Assembly (NCBI GenBank): GCA_950295325.1
Contig: OX485806.1
Location: 37,634,001-37,698,000 of the forward strand
Origin: Polytrichum commune
Taxonomy: Eukaryota; Streptophyta; Polytrichopsida; Polytrichales; Polytrichaceae
Direction: 5' to 3'
DNA length: 64,000 nucleotides
Of this stretch, positions 35,747 through 46,607 are shown one piece after another. The stretch's first letter is position 1. Each line of letters begins with the position of its first letter. Below the pieces are notes generated by a model. It was given only the letters and a program-made list of their open reading frames with translations. It did not search any database and was not told the origin of the DNA. A program made the translations under genes and the position numbers.

Positions 35747-36032
35747 CCAACTCATACATTGGTTTCTTGGAAGTAAGGGTTTAGGCATCCAACGGTTGGG
35801 GCGAACCAACCCGTACACTGGTTCCTTGGAGACAAGGGTTTAGGCATCAATGGTTGGGGCGAACCAACATGTACATTGGTTCCTTGAAGGCAAGGGTTTA
35901 GGCATCCAACGGCTGGGGCGAACCAACCCGTACACTGGTTCCTTGGAGGCAAGGGTTTAGGCATCCAATGGCTGGGGTGACCCAACCCGTACACTGATTC
36001 CTTGGAGGCAAGGGTTTAGGCATCCAACAAGG
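35747..36032 (-). repeat. 59-bp minisatellite, about five copies
   Basis: GGTTCCTTGGAGGCAAGGGT then TTAGGCATCCAA..GGTTGGGGCGAACCAACC..TACACT recurs at 35761, 35820, 35878, 35937 and 35996. Units differ by a few bases. An 80-codon frame on the minus strand is a by-product of the repeat. Confidence 0.95.
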
Positions 36033-36548
36033 AATGAGTGTATGGGTTGGTTCACCCTAATCCTTGGGGGACCTGGGTTGTAACAATAAAAAGGTAAACT
36101 TATGCACACAACAATGAAAGTGTGTTGTAAATATTATATATATATATATATGTGACATTGGGTGAAACACAAGTGGTGTGTGTATTGCATTGGGGTAAAA
36201 TATAGGTCGCAATTTTTTATTGTATTTTGTAGCGTGTGCAATGGCTTGCTTTGGCAACAACCACTTCTTTTTTTGTGTTGTACTACCGCTCGCCTTGGTT
36301 GCCTAGCCTCCCAAATGGCTAAAAACAGTTGTGGGGCAACAAAGTTGGACCATGTGCCCAACACTCTAGCCTTCACTATAACACTAGGATTGTGGGGCCT
36401 AGAACATGCTTTCCATTTGACACACGGGTGGTCATTAAGACACGTTCCCCATTACATGTGTCGAGTCCAATCTAGGACAATCTAACGACAATCCAATTAC
36501 CATCCGTGTCAAATGAGAAGTGTGTTCTTAAACCCCACAATTTTAGTA

Positions 36549-36768
36549 CACTAAATATTGTATCTAGTGTCAATTTCAATTTGAAGTTGCACAATGCTAT
36601 ATCTTTTCATTATTAATGTTATTTGTTTACCAAGTAAAGATGTTAATGTTCTATAATGTCCAAACAACCAATTTGATATTTGTTGGCAAAAGAAACGAGA
36701 TATACAGTAAATAGTTATAGCATTATGTAATTCCAAGTAGTAAGTGATACTAAATACAATATTTAGTG
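36549..36768. mobile_element. TA-flanked MITE, mariner/Stowaway-like, copy 2
   Basis: A 220-bp relative of 33961-34188. CACTAAATATTGTATCTAGT at the left and the inverse of ACAATATTTAGTG at the right, flanked by TA. Shared internal words include AGTAAAGATGTTAATGT, AATGTCCAAAC.ACCAATTT and ATTTGTTGG. Confidence 0.78.
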
Positions 36769-36770
36769 TA

Positions 36771-39508
36771 GTGTTTGTGTGTGCGTGTGTTTACCTTCCA
36801 TATGAATCCCACGTAATAAAGACTTCCGCATTCTAATCTTTGTCTTGCATACTTCATAATGTCAAAGAAAAGAAACAACATTATAATAAGGTACACAAGT
36901 CTAATTCAAACACCAACCTTACCATACTTCAAGGGTGGGCATGGCACCAATAAGCTAGGTAATTACAATAAGTGTGTGCAAAGGAGGTCCAACACCTAGG
37001 TGGCAATTTCTTACTTTTCTAGCACCCATACATAGATTTATATTAGAATCATGCAGTCACTCCCCTCGAATGACCTTCCATCTATATATTTATGAGTTTT
37101 AAAACTCTAAAATATAAGACATACTTAACATGCTAAGCTCCAAATAACCCACAAAATGGCAAAATCAAGGTCAACCACTAACATGGGCATCTCAAGGATT
37201 CATGAGAATTGGGCATCCCTAGAAATATTTAACCAAATCATGTCATATTACAACATGGCCAAATGATGGCCAACTCACAACATGGCTGCCTTAGTTCACT
37301 TTAAGCCAAGCATCTTTAGAAAGATTCGCATTTTTTTAATGAAGTTCCTTATAGAAGGTGAGGTTGCCTTTGGCATGCCACCTACACCAATGTTTAGCTA
37401 TTTTTGAAGGACTTTGGTGTAGAGAATCCAAATTGGGAAAGAAAAAGAGAAATATAATAAAGAAGGAAACATACAGTGAGATCCATAACGAGGATATATT
37501 GTTGAGTACCTCAAAAGCATGAATAGTGCCAACATGATCTCAAGCAAGGCTTGGAAGTTAATTCTTATCCTGATTGAAGTTATGACATGTTGTGACCTTT
37601 TGATTTTTCTTTATTAATTTGAGGTATAATCCATATATTCCTCTAATTGATTAGTCATTTTTTGTGAAGTCTTCAACTAGTCATTTCTCAAACTCAACCA
37701 ACTCATATATAACTACACTTAATATTTTATCGAGTATCATATGCCCGGGGCTGCACCTTTCAATAAAAACCAAGAACCACATGCGTTTGCAACATACTCT
37801 ACAAACCCCCTATATAAAAGTTTCATTTTTTCTTTTGTGAAATCAAGCAATACATTTACAATGTCAATGATAACATACAAGTGATAATATGTATACGTGA
37901 AAAAAATTACATTGATATGTAGTCATTAACATAACTATACTTTTGAATAATAACGAACCCCTATCATATGTATAATGTAAAACTCTAGCATTAATTAACA
38001 AAGTTGTTGAAGCCTTTTTCATTCCCCATATGTAACACTTAAGCATCTAAGCCTATGATATATGTTATAAAAGCTAATGCAATTATGTTTCTAAATCTAT
38101 CATCAATTGGTCCGCAAGATCGTAAGTCCACTTATTGTTGGTTTCTTTTTTATAAACCAAACTCCATGTTTGATGGACGGTCCATCAGGTCAACTAGATC
38201 CCTATACTCCACCCAATGATTACCAAATTTTCTATGCATCCTATAAACCCTCCCAATGCACCAAACCTTAATTCAAGATAAATTTTTTAATGGTCTATCA
38301 TGTTTATTGACAATTCTAGCTTCAAGCGTGTTCAGAAATCACACTTCACAATCACAACCAAGACTTAACATAATACCATGATTTGTGGTAGTAAGGAGTG
38401 TAGGCTCCATATATCAAATGTCAACCTTAATCTAAGTCAATTGATCTTTAGATAAAATGTACTTCTGAAAAGTCTAGACCCCCTACCTCTACACAAGCTA
38501 CAACAGACTTTACATTAGATTGAGAGGGCATCTCAACATTTTCATGTTCATCAATTAGTACCTCCAAGGCATGTCAAGGCTCATTTTGCAACTCCACATC
38601 TTTTTGTAAATCATTTCTAACATGCAATTGCATCAATTCCGTCTTTATGACAACATCCTTGCACATGTTTGAATTGTCTTCTCCAACACTACAATTTTCC
38701 TTGTCACCACTTGATGCATTGAAATCATCAATCAATGTGTGATCGAAATCACACTCCTCATCCTCCTTCATACTTTCAAATGAGCCTCAATAAGTGACCC
38801 TACCATACAAGTACAAATGTTGTATATTTTCTAGAGGCCCTCCACACATGTACATAACTATGTGTTTTAATTTGTGTACCATATGTTTGTAGTATGGAAA
38901 AGTTCAAATTAACACCCTTTTGTGCACTCACATATACCCATACGTGTTATGAAAGGAGCACCCTTGGGGTCATATGGTATTTCATGTCACATGATAACCT
39001 CACTAATGACACTTCTTATGAGTAACTTGACAAATATTGTCATCCCAACTTACTTTTAGGTCATCCACTTTTGTTATATTTTGCATCCTAATGTTTCTAT
39101 GATGAAAAATCACTAAGCAAGCGACAAAAATTACAACATACTGTAAATCTACAGTACCCAAAATGTTTTACAAAGGATGACAAATATGTTAGGTTTATAT
39201 TTAGTGTTGGTGACACAACATAGGCGGTTTGCAATTAGAGCAAGACAAATAGAATCAATGACACTAAATACAATAAATAAATAACCAATGTTGGGCAATC
39301 CAACGTGAATTTGAGCCTATTGGACCCACCCTGCTCAAGAATCTTCTTGATGCAGGGTGGGGTTTACTGCGGTGGCTGGGCTCTTGGCTTCCTACCTACC
39401 TACCTACCTACCTACCTACCTAGTTCTTTTTCCCGTGAAGTAGAGAGAAGATTTCACATTGAGAATCAAACCGTCAACCACTCCATTCAGAAATGGGTAT
39501 CTCTCCAC
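36771..39508. other. Intergenic with element fragments
   Basis: A decayed hAT-family fragment lies at about 37583-37715. A (CCTA)n microsatellite lies at 39391-39421 and a small hairpin at 39324-39361 (ACCCACCCTG / CAGGGTGGG). An acidic 65-codon frame at 38574-38771 (minus) is open but unidentified. No gene was called. Confidence 0.5.
39391..39421 (+). repeat. (CCTA)n microsatellite
   Basis: Seven to eight perfect CCTA units. Confidence 0.95.
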
Positions 39509-39734
39509 CAGTGCCCGGGGAGTTTTTGGGCATAGTCGGTCAAGATCCTAGTGATTCTAAATCCAGCCGGTTACATGTTGACGTCTTCTGGTTGTGCTTT
39601 ATTCATTCGAGGTATATTCTCTTGTAGATTCCTCTACAATGATCGGTAATTTTCATGAAGTCCTGAACTTCAACCGGTTGATTCTCAAACTCAAACGGTT
39701 CATCTGTAACTAACCGCTAGTTCATCCCGAACAC
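39509..39734 (+). mobile_element. hAT-like MITE, right end degraded
   Basis: Begins CAGTGCCCGGGGAGTTTTTG and follows the family to ..CGCTAGTTCATCCCGAACAC. The preceding 8 bp are CTCTCCAC, close to the targets used by the 44.6-kb copies (CTCTRCAC). A matching right-hand duplication is not preserved. Confidence 0.8.
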
Positions 39735-40359
39735 AACATTATTCAAATCCATAAACATTGTTATGTGGGACTAAAAATATTCCATAGAATATTCCCTGAT
39801 ATTTCCCACATTCAATATAATGCTATGAACATAGCTCTCCACTATCACCCGGCAATTTAGGGTCATCTCGCCCTCAACAAATACAATATATTATTTAGTG
39901 CAACCGTCGATTCTCTCGTACATTGGAGCCCATGACCTAAACCCACCCGATTAATTGATCGGTCTAAAGTAACCATTTGACAGCCGCCGCCTTCTTCGCA
40001 TGATTGAAGGCGCTAGCTGTGAACTTTCGCAAATTGTGATGCATCATCCACAGCACTTGCACCGAGAAGAGAGATTATTATTCTTCACAAGGAGATTAGG
40101 TTTGTGGTTGGGGCCCGAGCAATAAGTTAAGCTTTTGTCTCCTTTGGATCAGTGAGCACCATGTCTTCAGATTTTTGCCAATCAACACACCTTTGAAATC
40201 TTCTTGAGGTTAAGCCTTAAGATTACATTATCCACACGATTATATATAGATGTCGTTCATAGAAATTGGAGAAATCGCAATATGATTCACACGTTATTCA
40301 ATACATAGCTTTTTAAATCCTTCTGCCCTTGCAAATGTTCAAATTACATGAACACATAT

Positions 40360-40548
40360 GGGTGTTAAATAGGGGAACACTATTTTTTTTAGAGGGGAGT
40401 AGTTTCATTATATGTCTCACAAGTTCACTCTATATGAGCTTCGTAAACTGTGGGTCCCATGATCAAAAGTGTCATCTTACAATACACAACGTTCTGCATA
40501 GAAATAGTTGAAGTGAAGATTCTATTTGGTCAAAGATTGTGAATGGGT
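40360..40548 (-). repeat. AATCTTTGACC repeat family, inverted copy
   Basis: This is the reverse complement of 41827-42000, sharing TTTTAGAGGGGAG, GTTCACTCTATATGAGCT, AAACTGTGGGTC.CATGATCA, CTTACAATACACAA and TTTGGTCAAAGATTGTGA. The two copies face each other across about 1.3 kb. Confidence 0.8.
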
Positions 40549-41390
40549 GTGAGCATGGTAAAGTGGACAGCTCCTCATCCATGCCTAGTGATCAGTGAAA
40601 GTGATTCAAAACTATACACTAACTTTGAGTTTTGTGAAGAGAAAATATCCTAGACGTTTTTAAAACATAATGATCTACAAAGCCAAGCAAATTATGTTGA
40701 CAAAAAGAAATTTCAAGAAAAGTCTACATATTTTAGACGACGGTGCAAGTGGCGTGTAAGTAGGTGATATTGAACAAGTGATTGTCTGATTTTGTTTTAA
40801 GGTACGATAGAATTATATGAAATTGATGGGTTTCCATAAAGTTTTGTGATGACGCGCTCAAGTAGATAATGAATTCAAGGAAGATGATAGAAAATTCAAA
40901 CTTCAAAATAGTTAAGGTCATGAAATCTACATCCAAAACCAGACTCAACCATTTGCTTTTGAGCATCACTTTTATTGATAAGTACTGTAGATCTCAACTT
41001 GATTTTTCTACATTTGGGTATTCAACACAACAACATAGGTCATCATGGAATGAAAACCAATTTAAACAACGCTTTGCTACTACTTTTACTACCAAAAAAA
41101 TCATGGTTTTAGTATACCGCAACATTCTTTTGGTCCACTTACCATGCTTGCACCCGGATATCTTGATAGTTGATTCTCTTAGAGACGAGTTGAAAGTTGA
41201 GCCACAAATGTACCTGAGCTATTTTGGCAAGGGAGGGTTTTCCAGCCCCCGCCAACAACACAACATTGGTTAGGCCTAATGCATGAGTCCAACTCACCAA
41301 CTAAACCAAACATTATCGAATTGCGGGGACATGTAATGATAATAGGTGGCCGTGCTCTTATAAAAGGGTGAGTTCCAACTCCTCCATAAG

Positions 41391-41820
41391 GGAGTCAACC
41401 CACGGGTAGATCACTCCATTGTCAAGTTGAACACCACGTGCGACCAAAAAAAATCTTCTTTTGGTAAGTTGCACCACCAAAATGGGTAAAAAAAAATTCA
41501 AATTTTTTCAATGAGTAGATATACACATTACCTATGACATAGTTAAAAGTGGTAACTAAATTTGATGATTTGTTTTTTTCATAAAACATACCATTTCTAA
41601 CTGGAATGACATAGATTTGAACTAAAAAAATTACTACAAAAAATAAAGATGACTAAAATTTTCAAAAAAGTATACAAAAGATACTATCAATGGTTATGTA
41701 TATGTAGAAAAAATATCATCAATTTTAAAATTATGTATGGCATGTAATATAGGGGTAGCAAACTTTGTCCGCACGTGGTGTCAACTTGACAATGAAGTGA
41801 CCTCCCCGTGAGTCAACCAA
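41391..41820. mobile_element. Unclassified TIR element (about 430 bp)
   Basis: Inverted ends of about 55 bp. GGAGTCAACCCACGGGTAGA..CACTCCATTGTCAAGTTGA and ACACCACGTGCG at the left are mirrored at the right by CGCACGTGG.GTCAACTTGA and CAATGAAGTGACC..CCGTGAGTCAACC. No target duplication was resolved. Confidence 0.65.
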
Positions 41821-41826
41821 CCATAC

Positions 41827-42000
41827 CTCACAATCTTTGACCAAATAGAATTTTAGCTTCAACTATGTAAAGCCTTGTGTATTGTAAGATACTAGTTTTG
41901 ATCATGAGACCCACAGTTTATAGAGCTCATATAGAGTGAACATGTTGGACATATCACAAGATTGCTCCCCTCTAAAATAAGGTTACCTAATTTAGCACCC
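41827..42000 (+). repeat. AATCTTTGACC repeat family, forward copy
   Basis: Same family as 40360-40548 (inverted) and as the two halves of the element split by the solo LTR at 45537-46605. Confidence 0.8.
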
Positions 42001-42355
42001 CTTTGTGTTAGTGTTTGGTGTACAACTATGGTCATGCTCTAACATGGACATAACATTACTACGAGAAGTTAGCATGTTCCTCTTTGTTGGAAAATTAGAT
42101 AGTGAAGATTTTTGCACAATTGGGATTTTGATTATGACATCACATTGGATTTAGCTCAAGTGAAAGAAGAGATGCATGGGAATTCCGACTAGATCCAACG
42201 GGGAACCTAGAGGGATCTCACACTTGCTCGACAATGAGTCTACAATGTTAGGTGCAATTGTGCGTGCCAAATTGTGGATGTAATGAGAATCTACAATGTT
42301 GTCTTAAGAATGTTGTGGACTAGTTTTTTGGATTTTAAATTTTGTAGAATGCATA

Positions 42356-42629
42356 CACTAGTAGAAAACTATGCCTGATTTCCTGTCGCTAAACAGCTGC
42401 AGATTTTTTTTTTCTTGGTTTAGCGACTGATATTTTAGGAATTTTGGGACGTGTAATATACCGTCGGAAAGGTCTTGAAAATACCTTTCCAACGGTATAT
42501 TACACGCCCCAAATGTCTTTAGAATTGAAGTCGCAAAACAAAAAAGAAAAACTTGTAATTGTTTAGCTACTGCAGATCAGGCTGGTCAAAAAAACCGCAG
42601 CCGTTTTTGGGCATAGTTTCCTACGAGTG
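42356..42629. mobile_element. CACTA MITE (274 bp) with central hairpin
   Basis: Termini CACTAGTAGAAAACTATGCC and, inverted, CACTCGTAGGAAACTATGCC, flanked by the 3-bp duplication ATA (42353-42355, 42630-42632). CACTAGTAGAAA is a characteristic plant CACTA end. In the middle, 42446-42473 and 42483-42510 form a 28-bp stem with two mismatches and a 9-nt loop. It has no coding capacity. Confidence 0.92.
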
Positions 42630-42726
42630 ATATAAGGTACGAGGCCCTATTGTGGGCATTTCCAAACTCCTATGTTTTAAAATAAAATAAAATAAGACAT
42701 TGTTGGATCGGATTGAGAATAATTGT

Positions 42727-43136
42727 CGGGAGCAAGCACGGTCAAGTATACGGAAAAAGTGCTCCGGTGTACTAAAACCACAATTTGTTGGGTCAAATGC
42801 CTAAAAGTAGACGCAAAGTGTTGTTTAAATGGGATATTTTTTCATGGTGCCCTCTATTGTTGTGTGAGGTACTCAAATGTAGAATATCAAGATGAGATCT
42901 TCAAAACTTATCATTAAAAGTACTACTCAAAAGGTAATGGCTATATATGATTTTGGACATAGGTTTCATGACCTTAGATATCTTGAGGTTGGATTTCTTT
43001 TTCATATTCCTTGAATTCATTATAAACTTGAGGGCATAATTACAAAAAATTGTAGAATAAAATCAATATTAATGTAATTTTATCATGCTTTAGACAAGTT
43101 TTAAACAATTACGTGTTCAATATATCTACTTGCACC
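42727..43136 (+). repeat. Dispersed repeat, copy B
   Basis: The partner of 1097-1466 in the same orientation, with extra insertions in the middle. See that entry for landmarks. Confidence 0.7.
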
Positions 43137-44145
43137 GTTTTCTAAAATGTGTGGACTTTTCTTGATTTTTTTTCAACATAAATTGCTTGGCTTTGTAGAT
43201 CAATGTGTTTTTCTTAGTTTTTCCTTCACAAATTCAAAGTTAGTATATATTTTTGAATCACTTTCACTTAAACCTATGCAGGGTAATGGACTTGTGTACT
43301 TTACCATGTTTGCGCCTTGTCTCCTACGGTGAGCAATTTGTGAATGATATAGTTTGTCGTTTTAGGTTTCAAAATTGAAGTTGAGTTGCACATTCTACAA
43401 GTGGTCAAATGAAGCTTCTCCTTCCTCTGTAAGTGATCACACAGGTCCTTCTAATTACATTCACTAGTGAGGCTAGTATGATTTCAAACGCATATTCCAA
43501 TTGCATCGTAACACACATCTTTTGGTGTTTGTTTTTAAGCATAAGACTAACCAAATACCACTCATATATAGGTGTCATCTTAAGAAGAGTGGCTACATAA
43601 GGCTTACAAACCTCAACAACAAATCTTCTAAAGAGGAAAGTTTGGTAGCCATGCCAACAAATGACCATGTCTAAGTACTAAATCTACAAGGGTGCATTCT
43701 ATAACCCTAAAATGATTGGGAAGGCCTCAATGCGACCACTAAGAGAGAAACACCACTTTGACTTTCTTCACTTTCACCTCACATAATTTCTTCATCTCCA
43801 CTCCGACTTCGAAAACTTTTTGGAAGAGACTACGGTGGTTGAGTAAATTACATGCAAACCTTGGAATAGTACCATTTATGTGGCTATGGCACACATGAGC
43901 CACATCATACGCCAATTTGTAGAACTTGCCCACACGATAAATCCAAGAACTCCAATCCACTTAGGCTCAAAGAAGTAAAGTGTTTAAAGAAGTGCACATG
44001 CAACTCTTGAAGCAAAGTTTGTTTAGTATTTAGTGCGCAAATGAGATGCTTTGTTCATGCAACGTCACTCACCTATTGGTGGAAATTGACAGCCCTTCTT
44101 GCCCACCAACCTCAACAGTTGGGAACTAGATCAACTCCTTGATTA
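43137..44145. other. Intergenic, no gene recognised
   Basis: Only short frames; no repeats were recognised. Confidence 0.5.
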
Positions 44146-44363
44146 TTTATTCTATTTTATCATATGTGAGGACCTGCATGAATAGAAATCCATTGAAATA
44201 GCATTTGGTTGAGGGCCCAGTCGCATATGACTTCACACTGCACTTGAGGATCCGTGACTACACTACATGATGTTGGAGGTGTGTTGGGACGGCCTTTGGA
44301 CACTTTCTTGTGGGCTCTCACAATTTCATGGTCACGGCTCTTGGCTCGTGTGTGAAGTGGCCC
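44146..44363 (+). mobile_element. PIF/Harbinger-like MITE, 5' truncated
   Basis: Matches the right part of 34508-35009 from TATTCTATTTTATCAT through TTGGTTGAGGGCCC to the terminus CGTGTGTGAAGTGGCCC. The left third is missing. Confidence 0.85.
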
Positions 44364-44576
44364 TTGTTCCAACTACAGTAATCATCAGTGGCATGAATAA
44401 TGTGAATTGTAGTGTGGATATAAAGTGTGCAGACTACATAATCGACAAACTGAATCCCGGCCTTGGGAGCAGGAAAGGGAAACAATGTGTGGGAAGCTGG
44501 TTCACTTACAGTAGTATCCAATGTGCTCCATAGATCAGGCTTGGGAAATTTCAGAGAAAAAGTCAGCACTCTGCAC

Positions 44577-44805
44577 CTATGATCGGGGAGAACCGGCAGT
44601 TAGTTACAAATGAACCGGTTGAGTTTGAGAAATAACCGGTTGAAGTTCATCAAGACTGCAGGAAAATTACCGATCATTTTAGAGGAATCTATAGAATATA
44701 CCCCAGTTTAATGAAGGAAAACCAAAGGATGTCAACATGTAACCTATTGGATTTGCAAACACTCGGATCTCAACCGATTATGCCCAAAAATCTCCCCGAT
44801 CACTG
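44577..44805 (-). mobile_element. hAT-like MITE (minus orientation)
   Basis: Left CTATGATCGGGGAGAACCGG, right AAAATCTCCCCGATCACTG. Flanked by CTCTGCAC (44569-44576) and CTCTACAC (44806-44813), an 8-bp target duplication with one difference. Confidence 0.9.
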
Positions 44806-44813
44806 CTCTACAC

Positions 44814-45100
44814 CAGTGTCTGGGGAGATTTTTGAGCATAATTGGTCAAAATCCTAGTGTTTTGATCCAAGCAGTGATCGGGGAGATTTTTGGGCATAAT
44901 CAGTTGAGATCCTAGTGTTTGCAAGTGCAACTGGTTACATGTTGACATCCTCCGGTTTTCCTTCATTAAATTGGGGTATATTCTATAAATTCCTCTACAA
45001 TGATCGGTAATTTTCCTGCAGTCTTGATGAACTTCAACCGGTTATTTCTTAAACACAACCGGTTCATTTGTAACTAGAGGTGGGTTCACCCCGTCCCTTG
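44814..45100 (+). mobile_element. hAT-like MITE, adjacent copy with repeated 5' end
   Basis: Starts directly after the preceding copy's target duplication and ends at ..CCGTCCCTTG, followed by CTCTGCAC (45101-45108). The 5' end is present twice: CAGTGTCTGGGGAGATTTTT at 44814 and CAGTGATCGGGGAGATTTTT at 44872. The first is only 58 bp long. Either a third copy replaced most of an older one, or the 5' end duplicated. Confidence 0.85.
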
Positions 45101-45108
45101 CTCTGCAC

Positions 45109-45536
45109 ATGAACCGATGTATGGGAGGAGATACATTTTAAAAATAGACTTGAGTGTCGAGGCGATCAAGATAAATGATGGGCTTTTAAACAGCCAACAA
45201 GCTGATGATAGTGGGCTCCATGAGTGGAGACAGGTTATGTATATTCAATTTAGTCTTTTTCCCCCAAATTGCAAATAAAAAGTGATAATTTATGCTCCAT
45301 GTAATTCACAATTGTTAAGAGCAAGTTCAATACATGTTATCGATACATATCTATCTTAACCCTAACCACTAATTTGCTAGGGATTGTTAGCAAAGTAGGT
45401 TTCCATGCATTCTCAGTATCGTGAATTTAGAGGTACTCTCTCCCCTCTAAAGCCTTCTGCCTTTTCAGATATTAAAATTTTGACCTAGGCGTGAGCTTCA
45501 AGTACTCCTCTATACGGGAATCAAACTATAAATACT
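45109..45536. other. Intergenic, no gene recognised
   Basis: No coding frames or repeats were assigned. Confidence 0.5.
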
Positions 45537-45677
45537 CACAATCTTTGACCATACATGATTTTAGGTTCTCCTATTTCTATGTGAAGCCTTGTGTGTTGTA
45601 AGATATTGGTTTTGATCATGGAACCCATAATATATGAAGCTCACATAGAGTGAATGCATGGGACATATAACAAGACT

Positions 45678-46507
45678 TGTGATATACCCGGATTAAAATA
45701 TGTAATGTTGGATTATGCAAGAAAGAAAGACTAAAAATACTTTGTCGTACATAGCGTGTGAGCATATGGTGTTTGGAGTTAGACAACTCCAAACAAATAA
45801 TTGGTCTAGACAACCCAAGAGAGAATGGTGCACAAGGGCTAGACAACCCATGAAGGAATTGTGCATGGGAGTTAAAGAGCTCCCAATCGAAGCTTTTTTT
45901 GGTAGAGTTAGACACTTCCAATTGGGAGTTAGACACCTCCCTTTGGAAGATCTTTGTGTTGGAGTTAAATCACTCCAACTAGAATACATGAAACGGAGTT
46001 AGACAAATCCCAACGGCCATTGGAGCTAGATAACTCTTAATGAATGAATCAAGTTGGAATTTGACAGTTCCAACTAGAAGAACGGATGATTGGATTAAGC
46101 TGGAATTAAAAAATTCCAATTAGAAGAATGTATGAATGAATCAAGTTGGAATTAGATAGTTCCAACTAGAAGATTATGATTGAGCCAACCAAAAAAAAAT
46201 ATCATATGGTGAAATGATCTATGTTTTTAAATAAGGAAACTTTGGTCTAAATTTAATAAGACTTGAGACTTCTAAAAGCATCTCTTAGATATTATGAATA
46301 AGTGCCTTTGATTATAAGAGAGGGCTTGGGGGTAGACAGAGCATCATCTTTTCTCTCTCCTTGGTCAAGTGATTTGAGCTCATAGCAATCACAATATTGT
46401 GATAAAGTTCTAAAGCCTTTGTAATGTACAAAGTTTGAAGTTCTCAATATTGGTGTCTCGTGTGCATTCATAATTGTGTTACTTTTATGTAAAAGAGAAA
46501 TGTGACA
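45678..46507 (+). mobile_element. Solo LTR (830 bp) with 5-bp target duplication
   Basis: It starts TGTGATATACCCGG and ends AAATGTGACA. The canonical TG..CA termini are flanked by AGACT on both sides (45673-45677, 46508-46512). The right part, with AATATTGTGATAAAG and GTAATGTACAAAG, resembles an R/U5 region. The left half contains a series of about a dozen short hairpins (45771-46168). No internal retroelement coding remains, so it most likely arose by LTR-LTR recombination. Superfamily unknown. The plus orientation is a guess. Confidence 0.82.
45771..46168 (+). repeat. Array of about 12 short hairpins
   Basis: Units of about 36 bp each contain GGAGTTAGAC-type arms and a complementary ..CTCC arm around a 4-nt loop (AGAC, AGAT, AAAG, TGAC). 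The first, 45771-45794, has perfect 10-bp arms GTTTGGAGTT and AACTCCAAAC. Others carry GGGAGTT/AGCTCCC (45866-45886), GTTGGAGTT/CACTCCAAC (45958-45979), GTTGGAATT/AGTTCCAAC (about 46053) and TGGAATT/AATTCCA (about 46101). Changes in one arm are often matched in the other. Some units are imperfect. Confidence 0.85.
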
Positions 46508-46607
46508 AGACTACTCCCTCTGAAGCAATTTGTTACAATACACAAGGCTTCATATAGAGATAATTGAAGCTAAGATTCCATTTGGTCAAAGATTGTGAGG
46601 TATTGAT

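Larger units (their letters stand above)
39735..42352. other. Intergenic with three repeat blocks
   Basis: It holds the repeats annotated at 40360-40548, 41391-41820 and 41827-42000. The 134-codon frame at 40869-41273 has no recognisable family. No gene was called. Confidence 0.5.
45537..46605. mobile_element. TIR element split by a solo LTR
   Basis: The outer arms are inverted copies of the AATCTTTGACC family: CAATCTTTGACCATACATGA.. (45537 on) and, reversed, CAATCTTTGACCAAATGGAA.. (ending at 46605). Both continue to GAAGCCTTGTGT.TTGTAA. Removing the LTR and one copy of AGACT leaves an element of about 230 bp. Related half copies lie at 40360 and 41827. Confidence 0.75.

Noticed and set aside
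35752-35994. 80-codon frame in the minisatellite
   Set aside because: Product of the 59-bp repeat, which is not a multiple of three across units; no domain.
35747-36032. CRISPR-like array
   Set aside because: Units are contiguous 59-bp direct repeats without unique spacers, in a plant nuclear context.
38574-38771. Acidic 65-codon minus-strand frame as a gene or transposon protein
   Set aside because: Protein-like composition but short, with stops on both sides and no recognisable family.
45771-46168. CRISPR-like reading of the hairpin array
   Set aside because: Repeats differ in their stems, spacers are related to one another, and the array lies within an LTR.
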